This document shows positions 16,362-25,883 of a stretch of 62,937 nt of DNA, one piece after another. How positions within the stretch are numbered: position 1 is the stretch's first letter; each line of letters starts with the position of its first letter. The translations under genes were made by a program, and so were the position numbers. The notes under the pieces are model-generated. The model saw nothing but the letters and a program-made list of their open reading frames with translations. It was not told where the DNA came from and searched no databases. The stretch spans positions 1 to 62,937 of the forward strand of contig NZ_JSYZ01000020.1 of assembly GCF_001293465.1 (NCBI RefSeq), read 5' to 3'. The DNA comes from Pseudomonas asplenii (GTDB lineage Bacteria; Pseudomonadota; Gammaproteobacteria; Pseudomonadales; Pseudomonadaceae).

Positions 16362-17357
16362 TTGAAACTCAGTGATATTGCCCAACTGGCCGGGGTGTCG
16401 GTTACCACCGCCAGTTACGTCATCAACGGCAAGGCCGAGCAACAGCGCATCAGCAGCAGTACCGTGGAACGGGTACGGGCAGTGGTCGAGCAATATGGCT
16501 TCACCCCCAACCCCCAGGCTGCCGGGCTGCGCAGTCGCAAGACGCGCACCCTCGGCTTCATCCTGCCGGACCTGGAGAACCCCAGCTACGCGCGCATCGC
16601 CAAGCTGCTGGAGCAAGGTGCGCGGGCCCGCGGTTATCAACTGCTGATCGCCAGTTCCGACGATGACCCGCAGAGCGAACGCGAGCTGCTGCAACTGTTC
16701 CGCGCCCGGCGTTGCGATGGGCTGTTCGTCGCCAGTTGCCTGCCCGAGGAGGACGACAGCTATCGCCAGTTGCAGGAGCTGGGCCTGCCGATCATCGCTA
16801 TCGACCGGGAAATGCAGCCGACGCATTTCTGCTCGGTCGTCAGCGATGACCATCAAGCCAGCCTGCAACTGACCCGCAGCCTGCTGCAACCCAAGCCCCG
16901 GCATATCGCCCTGATCGGTGCCCGCGCCGAACTGAGCATCAGCCAGCAGCGGGCCGCCGGCTTCCAGGACGCCCTGGGCGGTTTCGCCGGCGAGGTGCTG
17001 GTCGAGCATGGCGAAGCCTTCAGCCGCGAGTGCGGCCGCGAGTTGATGCAGGCGCTGGTCGAACGCCTCGGCCACCTGCCCGATGCGCTGGTCACCACCT
17101 CCTACGTGCTGCTGCAGGGCGTGTTCGATGCCCTGCAGGCCCAGCCGCTCAACCCGCAACCGCTGCGCCTGGGGACCTTCGGTGACACGCAGTTGCTGGA
17201 CTTCCTGCCGCTGCCGGTGAACGCCATGGCCCAGCAGCATCAACTGATCGCGGAAAAAGCCCTGCAACTGGCCCTGGCCGCCATCGAGGAGAAGAACTAC
17301 CAACCCGGCGTCCAGGCCATCGCCCGGACCTTCAAGCAGCGCATCCGCGAGGCTTGA
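16362..17357 (+). CDS. cra: Cra/FruR catabolite repressor-activator, LacI family
   Basis: A 331-residue LacI/GalR-type regulator. The N-terminal helix-turn-helix is clear (KLSDIAQLAGVSVTTASYVING), with the hinge helix ending near AAGLRSRKTRT, then a periplasmic-binding-like effector domain. Translation begins at TTG 16362, with AAGGA about 9 bases upstream; this gives the usual MKLSDIA start. In P. putida Cra senses fructose-1-phosphate and controls fruBKA; the matching operator is at 15226. It is transcribed divergently from fruB and is followed 2 bases later by a TatD gene. Confidence 0.94.
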   Translation: MKLSDIAQLAGVSVTTASYVINGKAEQQRISSSTVERVRAVVEQYGFTPNPQAAGLRSRKTRTLGFILPDLENPSYARIAKLLEQGARARGYQLLIASSDDDPQSERELLQLFRARRCDGLFVASCLPEEDDSYRQLQELGLPIIAIDREMQPTHFCSVVSDDHQASLQLTRSLLQPKPRHIALIGARAELSISQQRAAGFQDALGGFAGEVLVEHGEAFSRECGRELMQALVERLGHLPDALVTTSYVLLQGVFDALQAQPLNPQPLRLGTFGDTQLLDFLPLPVNAMAQQHQLIAEKALQLALAAIEEKNYQPGVQAIARTFKQRIREA

Positions 17358-17359
17358 GC

Positions 17360-18151
17360 ATGGAACTGATCGACACCCACACCCACCTCGATTTCCCGGA
17401 CTTCGACGCCGACCGCGACGCGTTGCTCGAACGCAGCCGCGCCCTCGGCGTCGGGCGGATGGTGGTGCTGGGGGTCTATCGGGACAACTGGCAGCGGGTC
17501 TGGGAGCTGGTACAGGGTGACCGGCAACTGCATGCGGCGCTCGGCCTGCATCCGGTGTATCTGGACGATCATCGCCCGGATGACGTGAGCGCTCTGCGCG
17601 ACTGGCTGGGCCGCCTGGCCGGTCACCCGCAACTGTGCGCAGTGGGTGAATTCGGCCTGGACTACTTTCTCCCGCAGCTCGACCGCGAGCGCCAGCAGGC
17701 GCTGTTCGAGGCGCAACTGCAACTGGCCGCGGAGTTCAACCTGCCGGCATTGCTGCATGTGCGGCGCAGCCACGCCGCGACCATCGCCACGCTCAAGCGC
17801 TTTCGCCTGGCCCGGGGCGGCATCATCCATGCCTTTGCCGGCAGCCGCGAGGAGGCCCGGGAATACCTCAGGCTGGGCTTCAGGCTCGGCCTCGGCGGTG
17901 CCGGAACCTGGCCGCAGGCCCGGCGCCTGGGCAAGGTCATCGCCGACCTGCCGCTGGAGGCCGTGGTGCTGGAAACCGATTCGCCGGACATGGCGCCGGT
18001 GATGTACCCCGGGCTGCGCAACAGCCCGGAACACCTGCCGGCCATTTGCGCCGCCCTCGCCGAACTCATGGGCATCAGCCCGCAGGCATTGGCGGCCGCC
18101 AGTACCGCCAATGCCTGCGCGGTATTCAACTGGTCGACGAATCCGGCCTGA
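17360..18151 (+). CDS. TatD-family metal-dependent hydrolase / DNase
   Basis: A 263-residue TIM-barrel hydrolase. Metal-ligand motifs of the TatD family are visible: DTHTHLDFPDF at the N-terminus, a GEFGLDYF glutamate, HVRRSH, HAFAGS and the late ETDSPDMAP. The ATG at 17360 is used because GAGG precedes it and it falls directly after the cra stop, so the two are co-transcribed. The family includes 3'-5' exonucleases active in DNA repair; a link to fructose metabolism is not apparent. The last 26 bases overlap the convergent gene at 18126. Confidence 0.92.
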   Translation: MELIDTHTHLDFPDFDADRDALLERSRALGVGRMVVLGVYRDNWQRVWELVQGDRQLHAALGLHPVYLDDHRPDDVSALRDWLGRLAGHPQLCAVGEFGLDYFLPQLDRERQQALFEAQLQLAAEFNLPALLHVRRSHAATIATLKRFRLARGGIIHAFAGSREEAREYLRLGFRLGLGGAGTWPQARRLGKVIADLPLEAVVLETDSPDMAPVMYPGLRNSPEHLPAICAALAELMGISPQALAAASTANACAVFNWSTNPA

Positions 18152-18509
18152 GCGCGGGCTGCAGGATCAGGGTCATCCGTTGCCGGGCGTGGGCGTAGCG
18201 CAGGGTCGCGAAGTACAACAGCAGCGCCAGCAGGGAAAAGTTGAGCTGCTCCATCAGGCTGATCAGCCCGATCCACTCACAGACCAGAGCCACCAGCAGC
18301 GAAGCCCCGATCAGCACGACCATGCTGGCCTTGAGCACCGACAGGGCATCGAGCGCCTTGAAGCGCTTGAACTGTTGCGGGCAATCGAGTTGCAGCGGCC
18401 TGTTGCAGCAACGGCAGGCAAAGCTCTCCTTGATGGCAATTGCATTCAGGTGCCATGCACTGAGGGGGAAGGTGCCATTGCAGTGGGCACACACCCCGTT
18501 GATGCCCAT
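18126..18509 (-). CDS. small zinc-ribbon membrane protein, hypothetical
   Basis: A 127-residue protein starting at ATG 18509 with AAGGAGA upstream. Two CxxC pairs (VCAHCNG and CRCCNRP) form a probable zinc ribbon over residues 5-45. Two hydrophobic helices follow (VVLIGASLLVALVCEW; FSLLALLLYFATL), leaving a basic tail. It is probably an inner-membrane protein with a cytoplasmic zinc finger. The family function is unknown to me. It converges on and slightly overlaps the TatD gene. Confidence 0.75.
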   Translation of the reverse strand: MGINGVCAHCNGTFPLSAWHLNAIAIKESFACRCCNRPLQLDCPQQFKRFKALDALSVLKASMVVLIGASLLVALVCEWIGLISLMEQLNFSLLALLLYFATLRYAHARQRMTLILQPALRPDSSTS

Positions 18510-18659
18510 GCGCGTCTCCTTCAAAGCGGTTCCTCCCGAGCGGTCGGTGAAACTGGATCAGCGAATTTTCGCTCATCCTGCGCAGAAAGGTCGGCCGCTA
18601 AAGAAAACAGGATTTTGCCTACACACCAAGCAATCAAGTACTACAACCTGTTCCAAGCC

Positions 18660-20690
18660 TCACACCCGGAAGGCACCGATCAGTTGCTTCAGCTCGACCA
18701 CCTGGGCCGACAATTGCCGGCTGGCGCTTTCGGTCTGGTGGGCCCCCTCGGCAGTGCGCTCGCCGGCCCGGTTGATCTCGACGATGTTCTGGTCGATGTC
18801 GTGGGCCACGGCGGTCTGCTGCTCGACGGCGGCGGCGATCTGCTGGTTCTGGTCGACGATCATGCCGACGGCGCCGAGGATGTTTTCCAGGGCGAGCTGG
18901 ACCTTTTCCGACTGTCCCACCGTGCCATCGGCCATCTGGTGGCTGACGCCCATGGCCTTGACCGCCGCGCCGACGCCGCCGTGCAGCTTGCCGATCATCT
19001 GCTCGATTTCCTCGGTGGATTGCTGGGTGCGCCTGGCCAAGGTGCGGACCTCGTCGGCCACCACGGCAAAACCACGGCCCTGCTCGCCAGCGCGCGCGGC
19101 CTCGATGGCGGCGTTCAAGGCCAACAGGTTGGTCTGTTCGGCAATGCTCTTGATCACTTCCAGGATCTGGCTGATGGACTGGCTGTCGATCGCCAACTGG
19201 TTGATCACCTGCACCGACTGATCGATCTCGCCGGCCAACTGGGCGATGCAGCCCTGCTGGGATTCCACCAGCGCCCGACCGTTGAGGGTTTCGTCATTGA
19301 CGCTATGGGCACTGCTGACCGCTGCCGCGGCGCTGCGCGCCACCTCCTGGGCGGTCGCCGACATCTGGTTCATGGCCGTAGCGACCTGTTCGATCTGGCT
19401 GCGCTGGCCGGCCACCGCCTGGTTGCTGCGGGCCGACACCGACTCCACCTGCCCGGCCTGGCGTTCGACCTCGCCGACGGTCTGCCCGACCCGCTCGATC
19501 AGGTCATGGATCTTCGCCACGGTACCGTTGAACACCGCGCCCAACTCCCCCAGTTCATCACGACTGTGGGCGACAAAATTGACCGTCATGTCCCCGGCCG
19601 CGACCTTGTCCATCATCTGGCCGAGACGCCGCAGGGTCGTGCGGGTCGAGGCGTAGAAACCGCCGTAGAGGTAGACGATCGAGAGAAACACCACCGCCAG
19701 TGCCGCGACCAGCAGGAGCATCTGCAGGCGCTTGTGCGCCAGCCGTTGCTGCAGTTCCTGGGCGAAATACGCCAGTGTCGCGTCATTGAGCTGGTAGGTC
19801 CGGGCCATCAGCGTGCTGACCTGCTCGTAGAACGGCGGCCAGGGCGCCTCCAGGGTTTCGGCCATCACCACCTGCTCCTCGAACAGTTCGCCGGCCTTTT
19901 TCAGCGAGGCCTGGCTGGCGTTGGCCAATGTATCCAGAGCGGCGTGGGCGTTGCGGCTACCGCCCAGGGCATCCTGCAGCTTGAGCGCATATTCGGCCTG
20001 CAGCTTCTCGATCTGTTGCAGCAGTTCGTCGAAACGGGTGCTCGAGGATGAATTGAGGAAGCCCTGGCCGAGGGAATAGGCCCCCATGGCGCGCCCCTCG
20101 CCGAGGGTCTGGGTGACTTGCGGGGTGACACCGGTGACCAGTTCGCTCAACTGGCGCAGGTCGCCCTGGGCATCGCGGCTGAGCCCGGACTGACTGGCGA
20201 CGATCTTGCTGAAGATCTGCGCCTTGCCCAGCAGCTTTTCGATCAGCGCACTTTTGCTCTGCAGGGAGGTTTCCCCTTGCTGGGCCTTGAACGCGGCGAT
20301 CAGCTCGTCGCGCTTGGCGGTGAACAGCGCCAGTTGCTCCGGGTCGCCGGTCACCGCCGTCAGGCCTTGCAGGCGGCCGAGCACGCTCTGTTCGAGCTGG
20401 CTGATGCGCCCTTCCAGATCCCCGGCCTTGCCGGACTGGCCGAGCACGGCATTGATCTGCACCTGGTTGTTCAGGGTTTCCAGGTCGCGCAGCAGGGTAA
20501 GGCTGTTGCCAAGCAGGTCCAGGCTTTGCAGTTCGACCTGGGTGGCGGAGAACTCGCGGTAGGAATCGCGTACCAGATAGAAGTTGGTCACCAGCATCGG
20601 CACGAAGAACAGCACACTGATCAGGCTGAACTTCTTCCCGAAGCTCAGGCGGTTCATCAGGGCGACGGCGGGAAATAGCAGACTCTTCAC
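18660..20690 (-). CDS. methyl-accepting chemotaxis protein
   Basis: A 676-residue chemoreceptor. TM1 lies near residues 20-40 (LISVLFFVPMLVTNFYLV), then a long, mainly helical periplasmic sensor of about 270 residues, TM2 near 320-345 (LLLVAALAVVFLSIVYLY), a HAMP segment (LGQMMDKVAAGDMTV) and a cytoplasmic coiled coil with the conserved hairpin tip EQGRGFAVVADEVR. The sensor shows no Cache signature I can name; the ligand is unknown. It sits beside ampE as in P. aeruginosa (PA4520, from memory). The 163-bp gap to ampE shows nothing else. Confidence 0.95.
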   Translation of the reverse strand: MKSLLFPAVALMNRLSFGKKFSLISVLFFVPMLVTNFYLVRDSYREFSATQVELQSLDLLGNSLTLLRDLETLNNQVQINAVLGQSGKAGDLEGRISQLEQSVLGRLQGLTAVTGDPEQLALFTAKRDELIAAFKAQQGETSLQSKSALIEKLLGKAQIFSKIVASQSGLSRDAQGDLRQLSELVTGVTPQVTQTLGEGRAMGAYSLGQGFLNSSSSTRFDELLQQIEKLQAEYALKLQDALGGSRNAHAALDTLANASQASLKKAGELFEEQVVMAETLEAPWPPFYEQVSTLMARTYQLNDATLAYFAQELQQRLAHKRLQMLLLVAALAVVFLSIVYLYGGFYASTRTTLRRLGQMMDKVAAGDMTVNFVAHSRDELGELGAVFNGTVAKIHDLIERVGQTVGEVERQAGQVESVSARSNQAVAGQRSQIEQVATAMNQMSATAQEVARSAAAAVSSAHSVNDETLNGRALVESQQGCIAQLAGEIDQSVQVINQLAIDSQSISQILEVIKSIAEQTNLLALNAAIEAARAGEQGRGFAVVADEVRTLARRTQQSTEEIEQMIGKLHGGVGAAVKAMGVSHQMADGTVGQSEKVQLALENILGAVGMIVDQNQQIAAAVEQQTAVAHDIDQNIVEINRAGERTAEGAHQTESASRQLSAQVVELKQLIGAFRV

Positions 20691-20853
20691 TAGAACGCTC
20701 CCTTTCCTATTATTTTTATAGTGGCGGCAGCGGCACAGGCATATAGCCAGTATCCGCAGCTACTGCCTGTATAACTTAATTTGAAAGGGAGTTTTGTAAC
20801 TTAAGGTTAACCAGACCTGGGAGGTGAGCCCTTGGGGTGGACGACGCCGACCG

Positions 20854-21696
20854 CTAGCGAATCAACACCGTCCACAGGGCAAACCCGGCATACCAGAGCA
20901 CCGCCGCCCGCAGCAGCAATTCCCACAGGCTGTCCAGGCTGGAAACGCCATCCGGGCCCTCCGCCGAGGTCGGTACTTCCCCAGCGACCCGCCCGACCTT
21001 CTCGATCAGTTGCCGGGCGCTGATGTCCCAGTTGAGCAGTTCGTGCAACATGATCCGGCTGACCGCCACGAAGTTGCCGACCAGCGCCAGGCTCGCCGCC
21101 AGCAGGCGCACCGGCAGCCAGTCGAAGGCATGGCGCAGCAGGGTGGCACGTTCGGCCAGCGCCGGGTTCTGGCTGTGCTCCGCCGCCAGGGCCAGCAGGC
21201 GATAGCTCAGGGCAGCGACCGGCCCGAGCAGGAAGTACCAGAAGATCGCCGCGAAGAAGCTCTGGTAGGCCTGCCACAGCAGATAGCCCTGGACCTTCTC
21301 CAGCAACTCTTCGCCGTTTTCGGCACAGGTAAGGTTCATGTCGCGGCGGGCCACATGCACCCCGGCCTGCAGGTCGCCGCGCCGCCAGGCATCGCGGAAC
21401 GGTCCCAGCGCCGCCAGCAGGTCACCACGGCCCAGGCTGTAGACCACCACCAGCAGATGCACCGGCAGCGCCAGCAGACCATAGGCCACCGGCTGCAGCA
21501 CCATCAGCAGCAGGCCGAGCAGGACCACTGGCAACAGCACCAGCAGGCTGAGGATCACCCAGGGCCGTTTCGCCCAGCGCGGGCTGGATTCGAGCCGGGC
21601 CAGTTCGGCCAGCCAGGCACCGTCACGCTGGACACGCTGGCGCAAGGCCGAGAACTTCTCGATCCACACCGCCAGCAGCAGCACCAGAAAACTCAT
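20854..21696 (-). CDS. ampE: AmpE, membrane regulator of beta-lactamase induction
   Basis: A 280-residue inner-membrane protein with four or more helices (MSFLVLLLAVWIEKF at the start; VILSLLVLLPVVLLGLLLMV; the C-terminal AVLWYAGFALWTVLI). The length and N-terminal pattern fit AmpE. Its ATG overlaps the ampD stop by four bases (ATGA), so the two are translationally coupled. AmpE is thought to act in the signal path linking peptidoglycan recycling to ampC expression, but its exact biochemistry is unsettled. Confidence 0.93.
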   Translation of the reverse strand: MSFLVLLLAVWIEKFSALRQRVQRDGAWLAELARLESSPRWAKRPWVILSLLVLLPVVLLGLLLMVLQPVAYGLLALPVHLLVVVYSLGRGDLLAALGPFRDAWRRGDLQAGVHVARRDMNLTCAENGEELLEKVQGYLLWQAYQSFFAAIFWYFLLGPVAALSYRLLALAAEHSQNPALAERATLLRHAFDWLPVRLLAASLALVGNFVAVSRIMLHELLNWDISARQLIEKVGRVAGEVPTSAEGPDGVSSLDSLWELLLRAAVLWYAGFALWTVLIR

Positions 21697-22256
21697 TGCG
21701 ACTCTCCTTTTTCCAGCAGGGCGGCGCGAAAACGCCCCCAGTCAAAGCCTTCGCCCGGATCGGTCTTGCGCCCCGGGGCAATGTCGCTGTGGCCGCAGAT
21801 CCGTTGCGGCGTGATGGCCGGGTACGTCGCCATGAGCTGGCGAGTCAGGGCAATCAGCGAATGGTACTGCGCCTCGGTGAAAGGCAGATCATCGGTGCCC
21901 TCCAGCTCGATGCCCAGGGAAAAATCATTGCAGGTCTCGCGCCCCTCGAAACTCGACACGCCGGCATGCCAGGCCCGTTCCAGACAGGAGACAAACTGCG
22001 TGACCTTGCCGTCACGTTCAATCAGAAAATGCGCAGACACCCGTAGGTGGGCGATACCGTCGAAGTAAGGGTGTTCCGTAATATCCAGGCGATTCTGAAA
22101 GAACTCCTGCACCTTGCCGGTACCGAACTGCCCCGGTGGCAGGCTGATGTTGTGGATCACCAACAGGGAAACCTCCCCTTCGGGACGCTCATTGAAGTTG
22201 GGCGACGGGCAGTGAACGACTGCCTGGCACCAACCCGTGGCGGGATCCAGCTGCAT
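21693..22256 (-). CDS. ampD: 1,6-anhydro-N-acetylmuramyl-L-alanine amidase AmpD
   Basis: A 187-residue cytoplasmic zinc amidase that cleaves recycled anhydro-muropeptides. The zinc ligands are visible: H35 (VIHNIS), H156 (CGHSDIA) and D166 (KTDPG), with a catalytic Glu in GIELEG. It has no signal peptide, which separates it from the periplasmic AmpD homologues. It is the first gene of the ampD-ampE pair. Loss of AmpD derepresses ampC beta-lactamase; this copy looks intact. Confidence 0.96.
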   Translation of the reverse strand: MQLDPATGWCQAVVHCPSPNFNERPEGEVSLLVIHNISLPPGQFGTGKVQEFFQNRLDITEHPYFDGIAHLRVSAHFLIERDGKVTQFVSCLERAWHAGVSSFEGRETCNDFSLGIELEGTDDLPFTEAQYHSLIALTRQLMATYPAITPQRICGHSDIAPGRKTDPGEGFDWGRFRAALLEKGESQ

Positions 22257-22338
22257 ACAGATTCCTTCGAGGATGAAAGCGACCGCCTCAGTATGCCGTG
22301 AGAGCGGCCTCGATGGGCAGCGCCCGCGCAGAAAAACC

Positions 22339-24561
22339 TCAGCGCGTCTTCAGGCGCCGCAAATTGCCGATGACCGAGGCCAGGGCCCGGTCGAACAGCA
22401 GCGTGTCGTCCAGCAGGCGGACCGCACCGCGGCGGAACTCGACGGCCAGCCCCCGGGCCGTACGCTCCAGCACCTTCATGCCGGTACGGTTGACGAAAAT
22501 GTACTTGCCGGTCGGCTCGACGATCGCCGCCAGCTTGCAACGCTGGCCATTCTCTTCGTCTTCGCGGAACTCGACCCAGTTGCCAATGCGCAATTGCCGC
22601 ACCCACAGCAGGCCGGCATCGTCTTCCGGCAGCTCCATCGTACGCTCTTCACGATGAGCGCCATCGGCGGCACTGAGGACGATTTCCTCGAGCACCTCGA
22701 CCATCGCCGGTTGCTCCGCCTCGTTCCTGGCCGGCTCGACGCTCTGCCTGGCCAGGCGCTGGAAAACCTGGACATGCAGGCTCTCCAGCTGGCTGAAGAA
22801 TTCGCTGGTGGCGAACGGATCGAACGCCGCACTGGCCAGGCCGTCCCGCAGCGCCTTGAGCAGGCCGGGCACCAGATCCAGCAGGCGTAGCCGCGCATCG
22901 GCCACCCCTTGCGGATCGGCGCTCCAGATCAGTTCATCCATGGTCTGCAGGCCGGCCCGCCACTCGACGGACTGCTCGCCGTGCTTGAGCCAGACCAGCA
23001 ACAGCACCTTGCTCCAGGCTTCCTGCAGCAGGCGCACCACGACTTCGGGCAGGGTCTTGCCCAACAGTCGCTCGTTCAATACTTCCTGGACCCGTTGGCG
23101 CGCCAGTTCGGCCTTGGCCCGGCCCTCCTCGGCATCACGGGTGCGCTGCTCGAGCAGTTCGCTGCGGCGGCGCTCGTCACTGGTGAAGGCGAGGAAGTCG
23201 GTCAGCAGCTCGGCGAAGATCGCCGGATCGTCGACGAAGTCGTTCAACAGCCGCTGCACGATCTGCTCGATGCGCAGGTACAGGGCATCACGCTGGTAGT
23301 CGTCGCGGGCGCCCCAGCCCAGGGATGCCGAGGCGATTTCATTCAGCAGGCGGCGCGCCGGATGACTGCCGCGGCTGAAAAAGCTCTTGTCCAGCACCGC
23401 CACCTTCAGCATCGGGATCTGCAGGCGGCCGATCAGCGCCTTGAGGCAGTCCGGCAGGTTGCGGTCATCGAGGATGAATTCGAAGAGCATCGCGATCAGG
23501 TTGATCACGTCCTCGTCCATCCCGCCGACTACCCGCGACTTGCCGCTCTTAACGCTGACCCGGGTCAGCAGTTGCTCCAGCTGATTGCGCAGGTCGAAGT
23601 CATCCGTCGCGGCCTGGGCCGGCACGTACTGCTGCAGATGCGAAAGCAGCCGCAACAAGTCGCGGGTGGAAATCGGCTGGATCTCGGACCCCGCATCCAG
23701 TTTGGGCGCGACACTGCCGCGCACATGCTGCAACAGGTCCTGCAGGGCCGAGAACACTTCCTGGACGCTGGCGTCGAGGGACGAGGTACCCGGGCGGGCC
23801 GACTCGGCCTCGGCGTCGCGGGCCCGCGCATTCGCCGCCGGACGATCGGAGGCGCGCCGGGCCGGGGCGGCCTTGAGTTCGGGCAACACACCGGTGGCGA
23901 TCAGCAGTTGGTTGGCGTCGGCATACAGGTGATCGGTGTCGCTGAGGACATATTTCTCGAACAGCTTGAGGATGATCAGCTTGACCTTGATCTCCACCCC
24001 CAGGTCGCGCCCGGCCTCGAGGAAATACTCGCAGAGCATCGCCGGCCCCATGGGGTTGCTCTGGTCGTCGAGACGCCGGGTGATCAGTACGTTCAGGCGC
24101 GCGGTCAACTGTCCGAGGGCCAGGCCGTCCCGACTGAGGACCTTGGCGACCATCGCATCCAGTGCGACGGTTTTCTCCAGTTCGTCATTCGGCACCAGCG
24201 CCAGCTTGTCGTAGGACATCGGCGCGGCCAGGGCCACCTCGTGGACGTCGTACTGGCCAAGGGCGGCGAAAGCGTCGGCAAAACGCTCGTGAAAGCCGCG
24301 CTCGATGTGCTTGCGCTTGAGCCGCAGGTCGCGCATGGCTTCGAAGAAGGTGTTCTGGTCAACGTTGTTCAGGGCCTTGTCGGCCATTTCGAACAGCGTG
24401 TCGTCGGCATTGTCGAACAGCGCCTGCAAGCCCTGCCGGAGTTGCTGGGCCGCCTTGTCGCGCACCTGGAGCAGAACCACGGGCAAACGGGCGAGCGGCG
24501 ACGGCGTCGCTCGTTCGTCGGTAGCCTTGTGCAAAGGCACTACCTTCCCGTCGTTGTGCAT
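22339..24561 (-). CDS. DUF1631 family protein
   Basis: A 740-residue, mostly helical cytoplasmic protein of the DUF1631 family. The N-terminal part is rich in charged helices, and there is a low-complexity Ala/Arg linker near residues 225-255. The last ~110 residues (from about LLWVRQLRIGNW) look like a divergent PilZ-type beta-barrel, though I do not see a full RxxxR plus D/NxSxxG signature, so c-di-GMP binding is uncertain. GGGAGG precedes the start. It is divergent from nadC, as in P. aeruginosa. No experimental function is known to me. Confidence 0.88.
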   Translation of the reverse strand: MHNDGKVVPLHKATDERATPSPLARLPVVLLQVRDKAAQQLRQGLQALFDNADDTLFEMADKALNNVDQNTFFEAMRDLRLKRKHIERGFHERFADAFAALGQYDVHEVALAAPMSYDKLALVPNDELEKTVALDAMVAKVLSRDGLALGQLTARLNVLITRRLDDQSNPMGPAMLCEYFLEAGRDLGVEIKVKLIILKLFEKYVLSDTDHLYADANQLLIATGVLPELKAAPARRASDRPAANARARDAEAESARPGTSSLDASVQEVFSALQDLLQHVRGSVAPKLDAGSEIQPISTRDLLRLLSHLQQYVPAQAATDDFDLRNQLEQLLTRVSVKSGKSRVVGGMDEDVINLIAMLFEFILDDRNLPDCLKALIGRLQIPMLKVAVLDKSFFSRGSHPARRLLNEIASASLGWGARDDYQRDALYLRIEQIVQRLLNDFVDDPAIFAELLTDFLAFTSDERRRSELLEQRTRDAEEGRAKAELARQRVQEVLNERLLGKTLPEVVVRLLQEAWSKVLLLVWLKHGEQSVEWRAGLQTMDELIWSADPQGVADARLRLLDLVPGLLKALRDGLASAAFDPFATSEFFSQLESLHVQVFQRLARQSVEPARNEAEQPAMVEVLEEIVLSAADGAHREERTMELPEDDAGLLWVRQLRIGNWVEFREDEENGQRCKLAAIVEPTGKYIFVNRTGMKVLERTARGLAVEFRRGAVRLLDDTLLFDRALASVIGNLRRLKTR

Positions 24562-24930
24562 CCAAGCCTCCCTCTGCGGTTCTTTGATCCAGCGTAAACA
24601 ATCGTTGGGTACGCGGTCGCGGCGCTATCGCCGGCGACCCGCTCCGACACCAGCCCAAGGCCACTGTCGGCTATCGATAATCGGGGAATCACAGAGACGT
24701 CAAAGCTATGACGTCAATTACAAGTCATATTATCTTGCAAAAGATGTCACTTTTGCCAGCGAACTCTGCAACTCGTTTTTCACCCTGTCGCTGTGTAGAC
24801 CGCCGGAGACGTAAAAACGCTCACGCAAAACGACAAAATGTCGGTTCAACGGGCAGCGTTCGATGGGCGCGCCTTGGGTTGGCCGGCGCCTGGGCCCTAT
24901 AATCGGGAGACTTTGTTTGTGGAGCCCGTT
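24562..24930. promoter_or_regulatory. divergent DUF1631 / nadC intergenic region with a sigma-70 promoter for nadC
   Basis: This 369-bp gene-free region separates divergent genes. A perfect -10 TATAAT lies at 24898-24903, with TTGGGT (24874-24879) 18 bases upstream as a modest -35; transcription would begin near 24910, about 20 bases before the nadC ATG. I see no other clear element; the left part must hold the DUF1631 promoter. Confidence 0.6.
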
Positions 24931-25779
24931 ATGCCGAATCTACGTCTCGCCGACCTGACCGCCGAAATCGAAGCCAACGTGCGCCGTGCGTTGCTCGAAG
25001 ACATCGGCAGCGGCGACATCACCGCGCAACTGATCCCCGCCGAACGGCTGGCCAAGGCCACCATCATCACCCGTGACGAGGCGACCATCGCCGGAACCGC
25101 CTGGGTCGATGCCGTGTTTCGCCAGCTCGACCCACGGGTCGCGGTGCATTGGCAGGTACGCGACGGCGAGCGGGTCAAGCCGAACCAGGCACTGTTCCAC
25201 CTCGAAGGGCCGGCGCGCTCGCTGCTCAGCGGTGAACGCAGCGCACTGAACTTCCTGCAGATGCTCTCGGGCGTCGCCAGCCATGCGCGCTACTACGCCG
25301 ACCTGGTGGCCGACACGTCGGTGAAACTGCTCGACACCCGCAAGACCCTGCCCGGCCTGCGCCTGGCGCAGAAGTACGCGGTGACCTGCGGCGGCTGCCA
25401 CAACCACCGCATCGGCCTCTACGATGCGTTCCTGATCAAGGAAAACCACATTGCCGCCTGTGGTGGCATCGCCCAGGCCATCAGCGCGGCGCACAAGATC
25501 GCTCCGGGCAAGCCGGTGGAGGTCGAGGTGGAGAGCCTGGACGAACTGAAGGAAGCCCTGGCGGCCGGTGCCGATATCATCATGCTCGACGAACTGAGCC
25601 TGGACGACATGCGCGAGGCCGTGCGCCTGAACGCCGGCAAGGCCAAGCTGGAGGCCAGCGGCGGCATCAACGAAAGCACCCTGCGGCCGATCGCCGAGAC
25701 CGGCGTGGACTACATCTCGATCGGCGCGATGACCAAGGATGTAAAGGCGGTGGACCTGTCGATGCGCTTGAGTCTCTGA
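24931..25779 (+). CDS. nadC: nicotinate-nucleotide pyrophosphorylase (carboxylating)
   Basis: A 282-residue quinolinate phosphoribosyltransferase that makes nicotinate mononucleotide in de novo NAD synthesis. Family motifs are visible: EDIGSGDIT near the N-terminus, GERSALNFLQ, LDTRKTLPGLR, then CHNHRIGLYDAFLIKENH, with the basic active-site residues expected for binding quinolinate and PRPP. The start at 24931 follows GGAG. It is a housekeeping gene in its usual Pseudomonas neighbourhood. Confidence 0.97.
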   Translation: MPNLRLADLTAEIEANVRRALLEDIGSGDITAQLIPAERLAKATIITRDEATIAGTAWVDAVFRQLDPRVAVHWQVRDGERVKPNQALFHLEGPARSLLSGERSALNFLQMLSGVASHARYYADLVADTSVKLLDTRKTLPGLRLAQKYAVTCGGCHNHRIGLYDAFLIKENHIAACGGIAQAISAAHKIAPGKPVEVEVESLDELKEALAAGADIIMLDELSLDDMREAVRLNAGKAKLEASGGINESTLRPIAETGVDYISIGAMTKDVKAVDLSMRLSL

Positions 25780-25808
25780 GCCGATCCAGCCTTGGGAGCC
25801 GCCCATCC

Positions 25809-25842
25809 CTGTAGGAGCGCGGCTTGCCCGCGAATAGGGCCC
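25809..25842. repeat. single REP element
   Basis: A REP core (GCGGCTTGCCCGCGAATAGG) lies between nadC and the convergent ogt gene. It resembles the copies at 51-122 and 15347-15500. Confidence 0.75.
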
Positions 25843-25883
25843 AGAGCCTCGCTCAGGACCACAGGCACAGACCCCATCGGCCC